Of a stretch of DNA of 64,000 bases, positions 1-8,189 are shown piece by piece. A program made the translations under genes and the position numbers. Below the pieces are notes generated by a model, which ran no database searches, was not told the origin of the DNA, and saw nothing but the letters and a program-made list of their open reading frames with translations. Source of the stretch: HKCCE3408 sp039183205. GTDB taxonomy: Bacteria; Pseudomonadota; Alphaproteobacteria; Rhodobacterales; Rhodobacteraceae. Location: assembly GCA_039183205.1 (NCBI GenBank), contig JBCDBR010000010.1, positions 1 to 64,000 of the forward strand. The letters are read 5' to 3'. The first letter of the stretch is position 1; every line of letters starts with the position of its first letter.

Positions 1-50
1 TCGCCTACCAGGCGTTTTGGCCCGACGGCGCATGGATGCTGGGCCCTTAA
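1..50 (+). CDS. C-terminal end of an unidentified protein (partial)
   Basis: An open frame enters from the left edge and ends with TAA at 48-50. The last residues read AYQAFWPDGAWMLGP. The stop is followed at once by the structured repeat and terminator-like hairpin at 83-143, which fits the end of a real transcription unit. Too little is present to name a family, and I do not recognise the C-terminus. Confidence 0.4.
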   Translation, partial: AYQAFWPDGAWMLGP

Positions 51-82
51 CGCACGGCGGCCGCGCACCGCGTCCGGCGCCC

Positions 83-143
83 TTGGGGGCCCTCCTTGGT
101 GCGCCGTCTGGGCGACGGCCTTTTGCGGGGGCAGGGCCCCCGC
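83..143 (+). repeat. Intergenic repeat unit, copy A
   Basis: A GC-rich unit made of a head (GCCCTCCTTGG, then GCGCCGTCTGGGC) and a perfect 8-bp hairpin (GCGGGGGC, loop AGG, GCCCCCGC, 125-143). Related units lie on the minus strand at 20723-20789, which shares the GCGCCGTCYGGGC core followed by a palindrome, and near 52005-52055, which shares GCCCTCCTTGG. All three sit just outside genes, so this looks like a small dispersed intergenic family rather than a chance fold. Confidence 0.45.
103..124 (+). terminator. Possible intrinsic terminator inside repeat copy A
   Basis: A 6-bp stem (GCCGTC, loop TGGGC, GACGGC) is followed by CTTTT. It lies about 50 bases after the stop of the partial gene at the left edge. 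The T-run is short, so termination is plausible but weak. Confidence 0.35.
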
Positions 144-229
144 TCCCCCCGTGCATCCCCGACGTCATGTGGGCGCTGATTGCCCCCCCGACCCTTGACG
201 CAGGCGCGCGCCCGCCATAGCCCCGGCCC

Positions 230-2041
230 ATGGCACGTACCCCGCTTTTGCAGCTCTCCGATATCCGCTTTGGTCTGGGCCAGCAGGTATTGTTCGGCGG
301 GCTCGATCTGGTCGTGCAGACCGGTGATCGGTTCGCCCTGGTCGGGCGAAACGGATCGGGCAAGTCGACGCTATTGCGCGTGATTGCCGGCCTGATTGAG
401 CCGGATCATGGGGACCGTGTGATCCCGCCGGGCGCGACGGTCGCCTATATGGAGCAAGACCCCGATTTCACGGGCTTTGCCCAGCTAAAGGATTTCGCGA
501 CGCAAGGTTTGGAGCCGTCAGAGCACTGGCGCGTCGCCGCGGCCGCGGAAGGCTTAAAGCTGCGCCTTGAGACAGCAACCGCTGCGGCGTCGGGCGGTGA
601 AAGACGCCGCGCCGCCCTGGCGCGTCTTTTGGCGCAGGATGCCGACCTTTTGCTGCTTGATGAGCCGACAAACCATCTTGATATCAGTGCGATTGAATGG
701 CTAGAGGCGCATTTGCGCGCAAGCAAAGCTGGATACATCCTGATCAGTCATGACCGGCGGTTCCTTGACGCTTTGGCCAACGCCGTCTTGTGGATTGATC
801 GTGGCACGGTCCGCCGCCTTGATCGCGGTTTTGAGGGTTTTGAAACCTGGCGTGACAGGGTTTGGGCCGAAGAAGACACGGCGCGTCACAAATTGGACCG
901 CAAGATCAAGGCCGAAGCCCGGTGGGCTGTTGAAGGTATCTCTGCCCGGCGCAAGCGCAATCAAGGCCGATTGCGGGCTTTGGGCGATTTGCGTGCAGAA
1001 CGTGCCGCGATGATCCGGCGCCAAGGCACGGCCGATTTGGCGCTAGATGCCAGCGCGCAATCGGGCCGCAAGGTGATCGAGGCGGAAGCCATTTCAAAAT
1101 CCTACGCGGGCCGAACGATCCTAGAGCCATTCTCTTTGCGGGTGCTGCGCGGAGAGCGGCTGGCCATTGTCGGCCCCAATGGTGCCGGGAAAACCACGCT
1201 GTTGAACATGTTGACAGGTGCGCTTGCGCCCGATCGCGGAACGGTCACGCATGGCACCAAGTTGGAGATGGCCGTCTTTGACCAAACGCGCGCAGTGCTC
1301 GACCCGGAAGTGACGCTGTGGGACAGCCTGACCTCGGACCCATCGATGGCGGTCAATGGACGGTCGGATCAGGTCATGGTGCGGGGAACGGCCCGACATG
1401 TGATGGGCTACCTCAAGGATTTTCTGTTCGATGAGGCGCAGGCACGATCAAAGGTGCGCGCGCTATCCGGGGGCGAACGCGCGCGTCTCTTGCTGGCACG
1501 CATCATGGCGCGGCAATCCAACCTTTTGGTGCTTGACGAGCCGACCAACGACCTTGACGTGGACACCTTGGATCTTTTGCAAGATGTTCTGGGCGACTAT
1601 CCCGGCACGGTGATTTTGGTGAGCCACGACCGCGACTTTCTCGACCGGGTCGCGACCTCGACGGTTGCGATGGAAGGCGATGGCAAAGCGATTGTCTATT
1701 CCGGCGGATGGAGCGATTATCGCGCGCAGCGCGGCCCCGCCAAAGCGCCGCCGCCGACAGTGGCGCGCGGCAATCCAAAACCGGCCAAGACGGCAAAACC
1801 CAAAGCCCAGAAATCCGGCCTGCGCTTTACCGAGGCCCATAGGCTGGCGGAATTGCCGGCTATCATCGACCGCCTGAGCGGCGAAATTGACCAGCTTCAA
1901 GGGCTTTTGGCCGAGGCCGATCTCTATGCACGCGCGCCTGAGAAATTTGCCAAGGCGACTGCGGCGCTGGCGGATCGGGTCGCCAAGCTGACCGCGGCCG
2001 AGGAGGAATGGCTTTCGCTGGCCGAAAAGGCAGAAGACTAG
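230..2041 (+). CDS. uup: ABC-F family ATPase, Uup-like
   Basis: A 603-residue soluble protein with two ABC ATPase domains and no membrane segment, the ABC-F layout. The first domain has Walker A GRNGSGKST at about 39-47, signature SGGE near 121 and LDEPTNHLD near 145. The second has GPNGAGKTT near 315, LSGGERARLLL near 411 and LDEPTNDLD near 435. Between them is a charged linker of the ABC-F type, and a helical, Lys/Ala-rich C-terminal extension (about 505-603) follows, as in Uup. Members of this family act on ribosomes or on DNA-related processes rather than transport. The start at 230 has no obvious Shine-Dalgarno sequence but fits the domain boundary. The 3' end overlaps the convergent transporter gene by 4 bp. 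Confidence 0.9.
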   Translation: MARTPLLQLSDIRFGLGQQVLFGGLDLVVQTGDRFALVGRNGSGKSTLLRVIAGLIEPDHGDRVIPPGATVAYMEQDPDFTGFAQLKDFATQGLEPSEHWRVAAAAEGLKLRLETATAAASGGERRRAALARLLAQDADLLLLDEPTNHLDISAIEWLEAHLRASKAGYILISHDRRFLDALANAVLWIDRGTVRRLDRGFEGFETWRDRVWAEEDTARHKLDRKIKAEARWAVEGISARRKRNQGRLRALGDLRAERAAMIRRQGTADLALDASAQSGRKVIEAEAISKSYAGRTILEPFSLRVLRGERLAIVGPNGAGKTTLLNMLTGALAPDRGTVTHGTKLEMAVFDQTRAVLDPEVTLWDSLTSDPSMAVNGRSDQVMVRGTARHVMGYLKDFLFDEAQARSKVRALSGGERARLLLARIMARQSNLLVLDEPTNDLDVDTLDLLQDVLGDYPGTVILVSHDRDFLDRVATSTVAMEGDGKAIVYSGGWSDYRAQRGPAKAPPPTVARGNPKPAKTAKPKAQKSGLRFTEAHRLAELPAIIDRLSGEIDQLQGLLAEADLYARAPEKFAKATAALADRVAKLTAAEEEWLSLAEKAED

Positions 2042-2484
2042 CCCCGGGCGGCGAATTGCGTCAGGGCCACGCCTCCGGCCATCACCAAGATACCTGCGGC
2101 GCGCAGGGTTGATAGTGGGGTCACTCGCGCGCCGAAGAGGCCAAAGTGATCGATCACCGCGGCCGAGACAAGTTGGCCCAGCAAGACAAAAAAGACCGCA
2201 TTTCCAATGCCAAAGACGGGGGCGATCCAAGTGATTGACAATACGTAAAAGGCCACGAGCAGGCCGGCTAGAAATAGATGCTTCGGCTGCGAGGGCAGCG
2301 CCGCGAGCGCTGCGACCCCGCCCGTGAGCGCGGCGACAAGACAGGCCGCGGCCAAGGCGACGACGAACAGGACCACGCCCGCCGCCGCGGGGGAGCCGAT
2401 ATTGGCGCCCAAACGCGCATTCAAAGCGGCCAGTACCGGGATGCCGATGCCGGCCAAAAGCATGATCAAGGCATGATGTGTCAT
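2038..2484 (-). CDS. DMT-family membrane protein of the YdcZ (DUF606) type
   Basis: A 148-residue, very hydrophobic protein with about five membrane segments, close to the usual size of YdcZ/DUF606 proteins of the drug/metabolite transporter superfamily. I place the start at the ATG at 2484 because the longer frame would run into the preceding lipoprotein gene, whose stop is at 2496; this leaves an 11-bp gap and puts the two genes in one unit. The substrate cannot be told from sequence. Inner-membrane location is certain from composition; a transport role is family-based inference. Confidence 0.75.
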   Translation of the reverse strand: MTHHALIMLLAGIGIPVLAALNARLGANIGSPAAAGVVLFVVALAAACLVAALTGGVAALAALPSQPKHLFLAGLLVAFYVLSITWIAPVFGIGNAVFFVLLGQLVSAAVIDHFGLFGARVTPLSTLRAAGILVMAGGVALTQFAARG

Positions 2485-2495
2485 GCGGTCACTTT

Positions 2496-3185
2496 CTAGG
2501 AACAGATGCCTTGTATTTCTGCGCCATCCCAAGGCAATAAGATATCAACCTCGTCCAATAGCCCGAATTCGGGGCTGATCGACATATAGGGGCTGAGCAG
2601 GTTTTTCAGCCGCTCCGTCCGCGCCCCGCGCGGGTCCAATGCGCGACAGCAGACATATTCCTCGACCAAACTGGCCTGCTGCTCATAGCCGTATTCAAGA
2701 AAATCAAAGCCACTGTCGCCATCAAAAAGATAGGGGTCGTCGGTGCGCAGATGTTCTGCGAAGGCGCGCGCCGGGTGGTAATCGGTCACCACTCGGTTCT
2801 GCCATTGCCAGATATGCGTCATCTCGTGGGCGAAGAACATCGCCGCAACGAGGTTCAGGGCGCCATCGTCGCGCGCGATGTAGTCGTCGAGAAAAAAATC
2901 CGGCCGGGCATGCATGGTCTGAAACAGCACCACGCCCGCAATGCGGCCGGTCACGGTCGGGCCGTCCGCTGGCGGGACGATGCGCTCTCGGCAGGTGGTG
3001 CGCGGTCGCACGGCATAGGTGACGGAATTCAGTCCGATCAGCGGATTGCGTCGGATCCGCACCGGGGCGGGATCAAAGCTATCGCCTTGGAGCCCCGCCA
3101 TAAACGCCCGTTCCTCCGTCGATAGAGCGCGGCCGCAGCTGGCCATCATCACGCAGAGCGCGATCAAGAGAAACGTCCGTAGCAT
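2496..3185 (-). CDS. Putative lipoprotein with an HExxH zinc-protease-like motif
   Basis: A 229-residue protein starting with a hydrophobic leader that ends in the lipobox-like MASC (Cys 17), so probably a lipoprotein. An HEMTH motif near residue 120, in a hydrophobic stretch followed by IWQWQ, matches the HExxH zinc-binding signature of gluzincin-type proteases; a downstream EEY segment could give the third ligand. I choose the ATG at 3185 over the GTG one codon earlier. It lies 12 bp after the stop of the secreted protein upstream and 11 bp before the DMT gene, so the three probably form one unit. Catalytic activity is untested, and the motif may be structural. Confidence 0.7.
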   Translation of the reverse strand: MLRTFLLIALCVMMASCGRALSTEERAFMAGLQGDSFDPAPVRIRRNPLIGLNSVTYAVRPRTTCRERIVPPADGPTVTGRIAGVVLFQTMHARPDFFLDDYIARDDGALNLVAAMFFAHEMTHIWQWQNRVVTDYHPARAFAEHLRTDDPYLFDGDSGFDFLEYGYEQQASLVEEYVCCRALDPRGARTERLKNLLSPYMSISPEFGLLDEVDILLPWDGAEIQGICS

Positions 3186-3197
3186 CACCTTGGCAGG

Positions 3198-3824
3198 CTA
3201 GGGCGCTTTCGTCCGGGATAGAAGCGGTATCTGAGGTCGACGGCGAACCCCGCTCGGCGCGGTGCGTGCGCGCAGGCGCAAGATGACCAAAAAAAGTGTC
3301 GAGACGGCCAAAAACCCGAATGATGCCGAAACCGGGACGGGGGCGTAAACCGATGGCACCGCGATAGGCTCCGCGGCGAAAAAGACACGCGCAGGCGGGC
3401 TGAAGCGCAGATCAACCCTATTTGAGAAGAGTGGCAGCCCGGACAGGGACGGGCGTGGAGACATAGCCCGTTCTGGGACCGTCTCACCAAAACTCAAGGC
3501 TCGACCAAGTTGCTGGGTGGAATGGTCAAAGGTGATCCCCGGCACGGCAGATGTGACCTCAAGTCCCTGCATCAGCGTGGCGCTGAGGTCTGCATGTTGC
3601 TCTTCTGCAAGGCGGATTTGCGCGCGCAGTACCGCAATCAGATCTGCAAACAGCCCCGGGGGCTCCGCGGGCGCGACATAGGAATAGACCGCTATGTCCG
3701 GTGCGGGGGCGGGCCAAGCACGCAGGTGTGCCTGATCGCTTGGCCCGGCCGCCCAATCCTGCGTGTCACCACCGGAAAACAACATTGGAAAAGCAATCGT
3801 CACTGCGGCGATAGCAGCCTTCAT
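3198..3824 (-). CDS. Secreted protein with a PEP-CTERM/VPLPA-like C-terminal tail
   Basis: The start is the ATG at 3824, preceded by AGGGGAG about eight bases upstream; the seven extra residues of the longer frame are not needed. The 208-residue product has an N-terminal hydrophobic leader (MKAAIAAVTIAFPMLF), a region rich in Pro and Ala, and a C-terminus built like a sorting signal: a Pro/Ser motif (APVPVSAS), a hydrophobic helix (FGFLAVSTLFLVIL) and a basic tail (RLRAR). That order resembles the VPLPA/PEP-CTERM tails common in Rhodobacterales, but the tail after the Arg cluster is longer than usual. It could equally be a plain single-pass membrane protein. No known domain recognised. Confidence 0.6.
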   Translation of the reverse strand: MKAAIAAVTIAFPMLFSGGDTQDWAAGPSDQAHLRAWPAPAPDIAVYSYVAPAEPPGLFADLIAVLRAQIRLAEEQHADLSATLMQGLEVTSAVPGITFDHSTQQLGRALSFGETVPERAMSPRPSLSGLPLFSNRVDLRFSPPARVFFAAEPIAVPSVYAPVPVSASFGFLAVSTLFLVILRLRARTAPSGVRRRPQIPLLSRTKAP

Positions 3825-4477
3825 GGCGCGGTCTCCCCTACGCACCGCCTCGCCCGGTCCCTATCTCACATAGCCTAGTGGTCGCGGAATTGGAGCGGAA
3901 ATCTGCGGCTTTCGGGAACTTTCGATGGTTGCACGCAATAGTTGTGTCGTTGGGTTTTCAAGCCGCAGGTCGGGATCGATGCCTTGGCGGGGTGTCGCAT
4001 TGGGTCCCGTCGGCGTCGGGGAGCTGTGTTGCGCGGGTTGCGGGATCAACTTGGCTACTCAGAGACCTAAGCGTCACCCCACGGGCAGGCACTCGCCGTT
4101 TGTGAGAACGGTGACGCGGAATCCCCGGCGCGGGACAAGACGAAGCCGCCGCGCCCTCGCAGGGCTGCCCCCAGGCACGGCTGAGTGCTACGGTGATATG
4201 GTGTACGGGGTTGCGGGAATAGAGCGGGCAGAACAGCCGTTCGGTTCGCCGCACCGCGGCCCGTCAATGGCGCTATATTCGCAATGGAAGCGCAGGGATT
4301 TAGTTCTCGACCCGTCCGGAACAAGCGCGAAGCGCGCCGGGCGAGCGCCTGCCCGTCCCGGCGGCCTGGCGCTTTGGTGCCCGCAGATCGTCGGCAGCGA
4401 TGCTCGGCGGGGTTGAGGGATAAAGTGCTTCGGTTAGAGGCCGGGAGCGCCAACCCGCGGGCAGGCGCTCGCCCGAC
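3825..4477. other. Non-coding stretch rich in degenerate repeats
   Basis: I see no convincing gene in these 650 bases; the open frames lack a ribosome binding site and recognisable protein sequence. The stretch contains an exact 18-bp inverted pair (CGGGCGAGCGCCTGCCCG at 4338-4355 and its complement at 4458-4475), a third near-copy at 4081-4097, and three related lead-ins with GGGTTGCGGGAT, GGGTTGCGGGAA and GGGTTGAGGGAT (about 4033, 4208 and 4411). The organisation suggests decayed copies of one repeat unit spaced by roughly 175-200 bases. It also carries the promoter of the gene starting at 3824. Confidence 0.5.
4338..4475. repeat. Exact 18-bp inverted repeat pair
   Basis: CGGGCGAGCGCCTGCCCG (4338-4355) and its exact reverse complement (4458-4475) are separated by 102 bases. 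Each arm can also fold on itself through CGGGC/GCCCG. A diverged third copy (2 mismatches over 17 bases) lies at 4081-4097. The right arm ends right at the stop codon of the gene at 4478, so it may also work as that gene's 3' structure. Confidence 0.6.
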
Positions 4478-4942
4478 CTAGAATTTTCCGAACCGAAGGT
4501 AGGGCTCGAAATGACTGTGGAGGGAGGTGGATTCTTTTACGAACCAAGTTAACTCAGCGTCCTCCAAATCACTATTCTTCTCAATATCATCCTCGTTCTT
4601 TGGGTGATCTATTCTTGTTCTGAACCTCTTCGCCGCAAGGGCGTGTTTCTTTATATCTTGTAGGTGGTTGGCTAATTTTTGGTCGAAAAGGAAACGAGCG
4701 TCCAATGGTACATTCCAGATGGCACTGAGAGCTTTGTCATTGACCCTGCCAGCCGCGATCACCTCTCCAAAGAACTCCTGGGTGCTCTCGAATAGCTTAA
4801 GCCGCCTGTCAAATAGCTTCTCGCGCAGTGTTGCTTTGTTCGTTTGCCATTGTTGATAAGCGACATAGGCTACGAATGCTGCGATAACGGCGGGTCCGAC
4901 CGCCTTCAGCCACTCGGTCCAATGCACAGGTTCAAAAGTCAA
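4478..4942 (-). CDS. Membrane-anchored protein of unknown function, coupled to parE
   Basis: A 154-residue protein with one N-terminal membrane segment (about 12-32, AVGPAVIAAFVAYVAYQQW) followed by a charged, mostly helical cytoplasmic part with no motif I recognise. The reading frame opens with a TTG that overlaps the parE stop (TTGA), so translation is probably coupled to parE; a GTG five codons later is an alternative. The DNA is visibly more AT-rich than its neighbours and uses rarer codons, suggesting recent acquisition. Proteins with this layout (one membrane segment plus a helical tail) turn up as accessory genes in many bacteria. No function can be assigned. Confidence 0.6.
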   Translation of the reverse strand: MTFEPVHWTEWLKAVGPAVIAAFVAYVAYQQWQTNKATLREKLFDRRLKLFESTQEFFGEVIAAGRVNDKALSAIWNVPLDARFLFDQKLANHLQDIKKHALAAKRFRTRIDHPKNEDDIEKNSDLEDAELTWFVKESTSLHSHFEPYLRFGKF

Positions 4943-6900
4943 ACATCCAACTCCTCTACAAATCGGGCGTTTTCCTGAATATACTGGAACCGTAGCTCGG
5001 GCTTTTTGCCCATCAGCCGCTCCACCAGATCGCCTGTTTCTCCGGGCTCGTCTTCGTCGATCGACACGCGGATCAATTTCCGCGTTTCGGGGTTCATGGT
5101 GGTGTCTTTCAAATCCTTTGCGTCCATCTCGCCCAGGCCCTTGAACCGCGAGACATCGATTTTGCCCTTGCCGCCAAGACCTTTTTCTAGCCAGGCATCG
5201 CGCTCGGCCTCATCGAGGCAGTAGACGCGGGCTGCACCTTGGGTCAGACGGTAAAGCGGCGGGCAGGCAAGAAAGAGATGGCCCTGGTCAATCAGCGGGC
5301 GCATCTGGGTGAAGAAAAACGTCATCAAAAGCGCCGCGATATGGGCCCCGTCCACATCGGCATCGGTCATGATGATGACCTTGTCATAGCGCAGGTCTTC
5401 GATGTTGAATTTGGTCCCCATCTGCACGCCCAGAGCTTGGCAGAGATCCGAAATCTCGGCGTTTTGCCCCAGCTTCGAGCTTGCCGCGCCCAGCACGTTC
5501 AGGATTTTGCCGCGCAAGGGCAGCAAGGCCTGTGTCTTGCGATCGCGCGCCATTTTTGCCGAACCGCCAGCGCTGTCGCCCTCAACGATGAAAAGCTCCG
5601 TCCCATCGCGGGCCTGTTGGGCGCAATCCACCAGCTTTCCCGGCAGGCGCAGCTTTTTCGTTGCCGATTTTCGGGCCGTCTCTTTCTCGGCGCGGCGGCG
5701 CAATCGTTCTTCGGCGCGCAGGATTAGAAAGTCGAGGATCGCGCCCGCCGATTTTGGATCATTGCCGAGCCAGCTATCGAACCGATCCCGCACTGCCGCC
5801 TCGACAAGCTTTGCGGCTTCGGTCGTGGCCAATCGATCCTTTGTCTGGCCGACGAATTCCGGCTCCCGGATGAAACAGCTGACCAGGGCGCACCCGCCCG
5901 AGACCAGGTCTTCACGGGTGATGTTGGCGGCTTTTTTCAGACCGGCCAAATCTCCGTAGGCGCGCAGGCCCTTTAGGATCGCCGCCCAAAATCCTTGCTC
6001 ATGGGTGCCGCCTTCGGGCGTGGGCACGGTGTTGCAATAGGATTGCAGGAACCCATCGCGCGCCGGCGTCCAGTTGATCGCCCATTCCACGGAACCGGGC
6101 TGGCCAAAGCGTTCTTGAAAATCGACTTTGCCGGAAAACGGTTGCTCGGCATAGGTTGCCGCCGCGCCGAGCGTTTCGGCCAGGTAATCACTGAGCCCGC
6201 CGGGAAAGTGAAAAACGGCCTCGGTCGGCGTCTCAGCGTCATCGATCGCCGAGCGCCAGCGGATTTCGACACCAGAGAAAAGATACGCCTTCGAGCGGAC
6301 CATCTTCATCAGCCGCGCCGGTTTGAACCGGTGGTGGCCGAAGACTTCGGGGTCGGCATGAAAGATCACGCTTGTCCCGCGCTTATTCGGGGCGGCGCCG
6401 ATATGCTCGACGGGACCCAAGGGCAGGCCACGGGAAAATTCCTGCGCGTAAAGTTCGCGGTTGCGTGCAACCTCGACCCGCAACGTATCCGAGAGCGCGT
6501 TGACGACAGAGACCCCGACCCCGTGCAGCCCGCCTGAGGTCTGATACGCCTTGCCGGAAAACTTCCCGCCGGCATGCAAGGTGCACAAGATCACCTCCAG
6601 CGCAGATTTTTCAGGGAACTTCGGATGCGGATCGACTGGAATGCCCCGGCCGTTATCTCGGACGGTCACGCTGTAATCGTCATGCAGGGTCACTTCGATC
6701 CGGCTGGCATGTCCGGCGACAGCTTCGTCCATTGAGTTGTCTAGAACCTCGGCCACCAGATGATGCAAAGCGCGTTCATCGGTGCCGCCGATATACATAC
6801 CCGGGCGCTTACGCACCGGCTCAAGCCCTTCGAGCACCTCGATTGACGATGCGTCATAGTCTTGGGGCTCTTCGCGGCCCGAAAGGAGATCATCGGCCAT
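4939..6900 (-). CDS. parE: DNA topoisomerase IV subunit B
   Basis: A 653-residue type IIA topoisomerase ATPase subunit. The GHKL ATPase domain is N-terminal, with EVLDNSMDEA, DNGRGIPV and GGLHGVGVSVVNALS. The TOPRIM domain follows, with EGDSAGGSAK near 438 and DADVDGAHI near 512, and the C-terminus ends in the usual FQYIQENA region. Length and the absence of the long GyrB insert favour ParE over GyrB. With ParC (not in this window) it decatenates daughter chromosomes. The ATG at 6900 starts the conserved N-terminus. Its stop overlaps the start of the AT-rich gene at 4942. Confidence 0.93.
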   Translation of the reverse strand: MADDLLSGREEPQDYDASSIEVLEGLEPVRKRPGMYIGGTDERALHHLVAEVLDNSMDEAVAGHASRIEVTLHDDYSVTVRDNGRGIPVDPHPKFPEKSALEVILCTLHAGGKFSGKAYQTSGGLHGVGVSVVNALSDTLRVEVARNRELYAQEFSRGLPLGPVEHIGAAPNKRGTSVIFHADPEVFGHHRFKPARLMKMVRSKAYLFSGVEIRWRSAIDDAETPTEAVFHFPGGLSDYLAETLGAAATYAEQPFSGKVDFQERFGQPGSVEWAINWTPARDGFLQSYCNTVPTPEGGTHEQGFWAAILKGLRAYGDLAGLKKAANITREDLVSGGCALVSCFIREPEFVGQTKDRLATTEAAKLVEAAVRDRFDSWLGNDPKSAGAILDFLILRAEERLRRRAEKETARKSATKKLRLPGKLVDCAQQARDGTELFIVEGDSAGGSAKMARDRKTQALLPLRGKILNVLGAASSKLGQNAEISDLCQALGVQMGTKFNIEDLRYDKVIIMTDADVDGAHIAALLMTFFFTQMRPLIDQGHLFLACPPLYRLTQGAARVYCLDEAERDAWLEKGLGGKGKIDVSRFKGLGEMDAKDLKDTTMNPETRKLIRVSIDEDEPGETGDLVERLMGKKPELRFQYIQENARFVEELDV

Positions 6901-7099
6901 GGTTCTGCTCTATCTTGTGTGCGGCGTTACATAGTGTGGCAGGTTTGGGGGATGCTGGGAAGGGATACCGTTCAATTCGCGTTGCCGGATCCCGATCCCG
7001 GTCCCAAAGGACGCCAAGCCAAGATTTGCACCCTGGCTGACAAGGATTTCTTAAAATTCTCTGAAAATCCGCCTTCTTGGCGCGATTGGCTTTCGCCGA

Positions 7100-7462
7100 T
7101 CAGACCGGACAGCTTACCGTCAGCCGATGCGGCGCGCCAGTCGACAAATTGAAGTATTGGGTGGCGCCGGGGCTGTTCCGGTCGATATCAAACTCGCTTC
7201 GGATCGATTGCCGGTTGTCGCACAAAATGCGCGCCGCTTCGATGCAATCGCCGCGCAGATCGCACCACAAAGCAAGGCCCGGGCTGCCATCCACCAGCCT
7301 GACCGACACATAATCGGCCGGCGGCAACGCACTGACCGGTGGCAGAACGGGGGTGCTGGTGTTTGTTTCGCTTGGGACGGGGCTGTCGATCACGTTGATC
7401 ACCGGTATACAGCCGGCCAAAACGGCAAAACCCCCGACATAGATAAAACGGCGAATAGACAT
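7100..7462 (-). CDS. Small putative lipoprotein
   Basis: A 120-residue protein with a typical lipoprotein signal: basic MSIRRF, hydrophobic core and lipobox LAGC (Cys 18). A Pro/Ser/Thr-rich spacer follows, then a domain with three Cys (CDLRGDC, ILCD) and one near the C-terminus. GGAGCG is placed well for the ATG at 7462. No family recognised. It stands alone between parE and the pilin-like gene. Confidence 0.65.
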   Translation of the reverse strand: MSIRRFIYVGGFAVLAGCIPVINVIDSPVPSETNTSTPVLPPVSALPPADYVSVRLVDGSPGLALWCDLRGDCIEAARILCDNRQSIRSEFDIDRNSPGATQYFNLSTGAPHRLTVSCPV

Positions 7463-7542
7463 CAGAGCGCTCCGATCGGACAGCTTTCACCCAATGTGAT
7501 CAGGCCGCGTGGCCGGCGCAAGTCTATCGGACCTGTCTGGGC

Positions 7543-7577
7543 AAAAAATAACATACCAGCGCCGCGAAGGACGCTGG
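7543..7577 (-). terminator. Intrinsic terminator after the pilin-like gene
   Basis: Read on the minus strand, a 6-bp stem (CCAGCG, 10-base loop, CGCTGG) is followed by TATGTTATTTTTT. It begins about 35 bases after the stop of the gene ending at 7614 and fits a rho-independent terminator. Confidence 0.6.
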
Positions 7578-7613
7578 TTTCAGAACATCACATCTGATCG
7601 AAGGTGGGGTGTT

Positions 7614-8096
7614 CTATACCGACGGGGAATCGGTGCTCACATACCCTTCACCATTTGGCGTGAAGTAGTATTCGATCACCGCATCATCCACGATGTTGCG
7701 CTGGTAGGCGACGGAAGCGACGGCGAATGCCTGCTGCAATTCCGATTCGGTGATCGTCCCGTTGGTCATCTTCTCGATGTAGGTTTCAAGTGAGCTCAGA
7801 ATGTCGGCATTCGTCATTTCGTTGGCGTCTGCGAACAACTGCTCCGCTTGCTCCTCGGTGAGCATGCCCGCGTCATACAAAACGTCGAAATGGTTTGATG
7901 CGAATTGGACAAACGCATCTGAAATTTGTTGCGTGCGAAGCTGTGCCTCAAGATCGGACGACAATTCAGCCAAACCGCCGCGGATCACGTCCGTCGCTGC
8001 GATTGACATCGCGACCGCAGCCGCGGACAACACCACCCAGTCCACGGTGATCGCGCCGCGTTCTTCTTGAAGGAATTGGTTGGACAGAAGGTTCAT
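7614..8096 (-). CDS. Flp-type pilin-like secreted protein, orphan
   Basis: I use the ATG at 8096, giving 160 residues. The N-terminus (LQEERGAITVDWVVLSAAAVAM) resembles the Flp/Fap prepilin pattern: a short charged leader, then a G-A-I-T-V-D-W junction and a hydrophobic helix. Unlike classical Flp pilins of about 60 residues, it continues for more than 100 acidic residues, with a repeated helix pattern (LTEEQAEQLF, ITESELQQAF) that looks EF-hand-like but lacks the acidic loop. No tad/cpa genes are nearby. It may be a minor pilin or pseudopilin exported by a system encoded elsewhere; an anchored envelope protein is the alternative. Confidence 0.55.
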   Translation of the reverse strand: MNLLSNQFLQEERGAITVDWVVLSAAAVAMSIAATDVIRGGLAELSSDLEAQLRTQQISDAFVQFASNHFDVLYDAGMLTEEQAEQLFADANEMTNADILSSLETYIEKMTNGTITESELQQAFAVASVAYQRNIVDDAVIEYYFTPNGEGYVSTDSPSV

Positions 8097-8189
8097 CACA
8101 CACCGCACATTCAGATACACGTTGGAACGATACCTCAATCATTGGGGCAGAAATGTGACGGATAGCCCATCATTTGGGGGACAATCGAT

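Noticed and set aside
3925..4416. A 163-codon open frame in the gap upstream of the CTERM-like gene
   Set aside because: Arg/Gly/Pro-rich without any recognisable segment or ribosome binding site, and it covers the repeat units, so I treat the stretch as non-coding.
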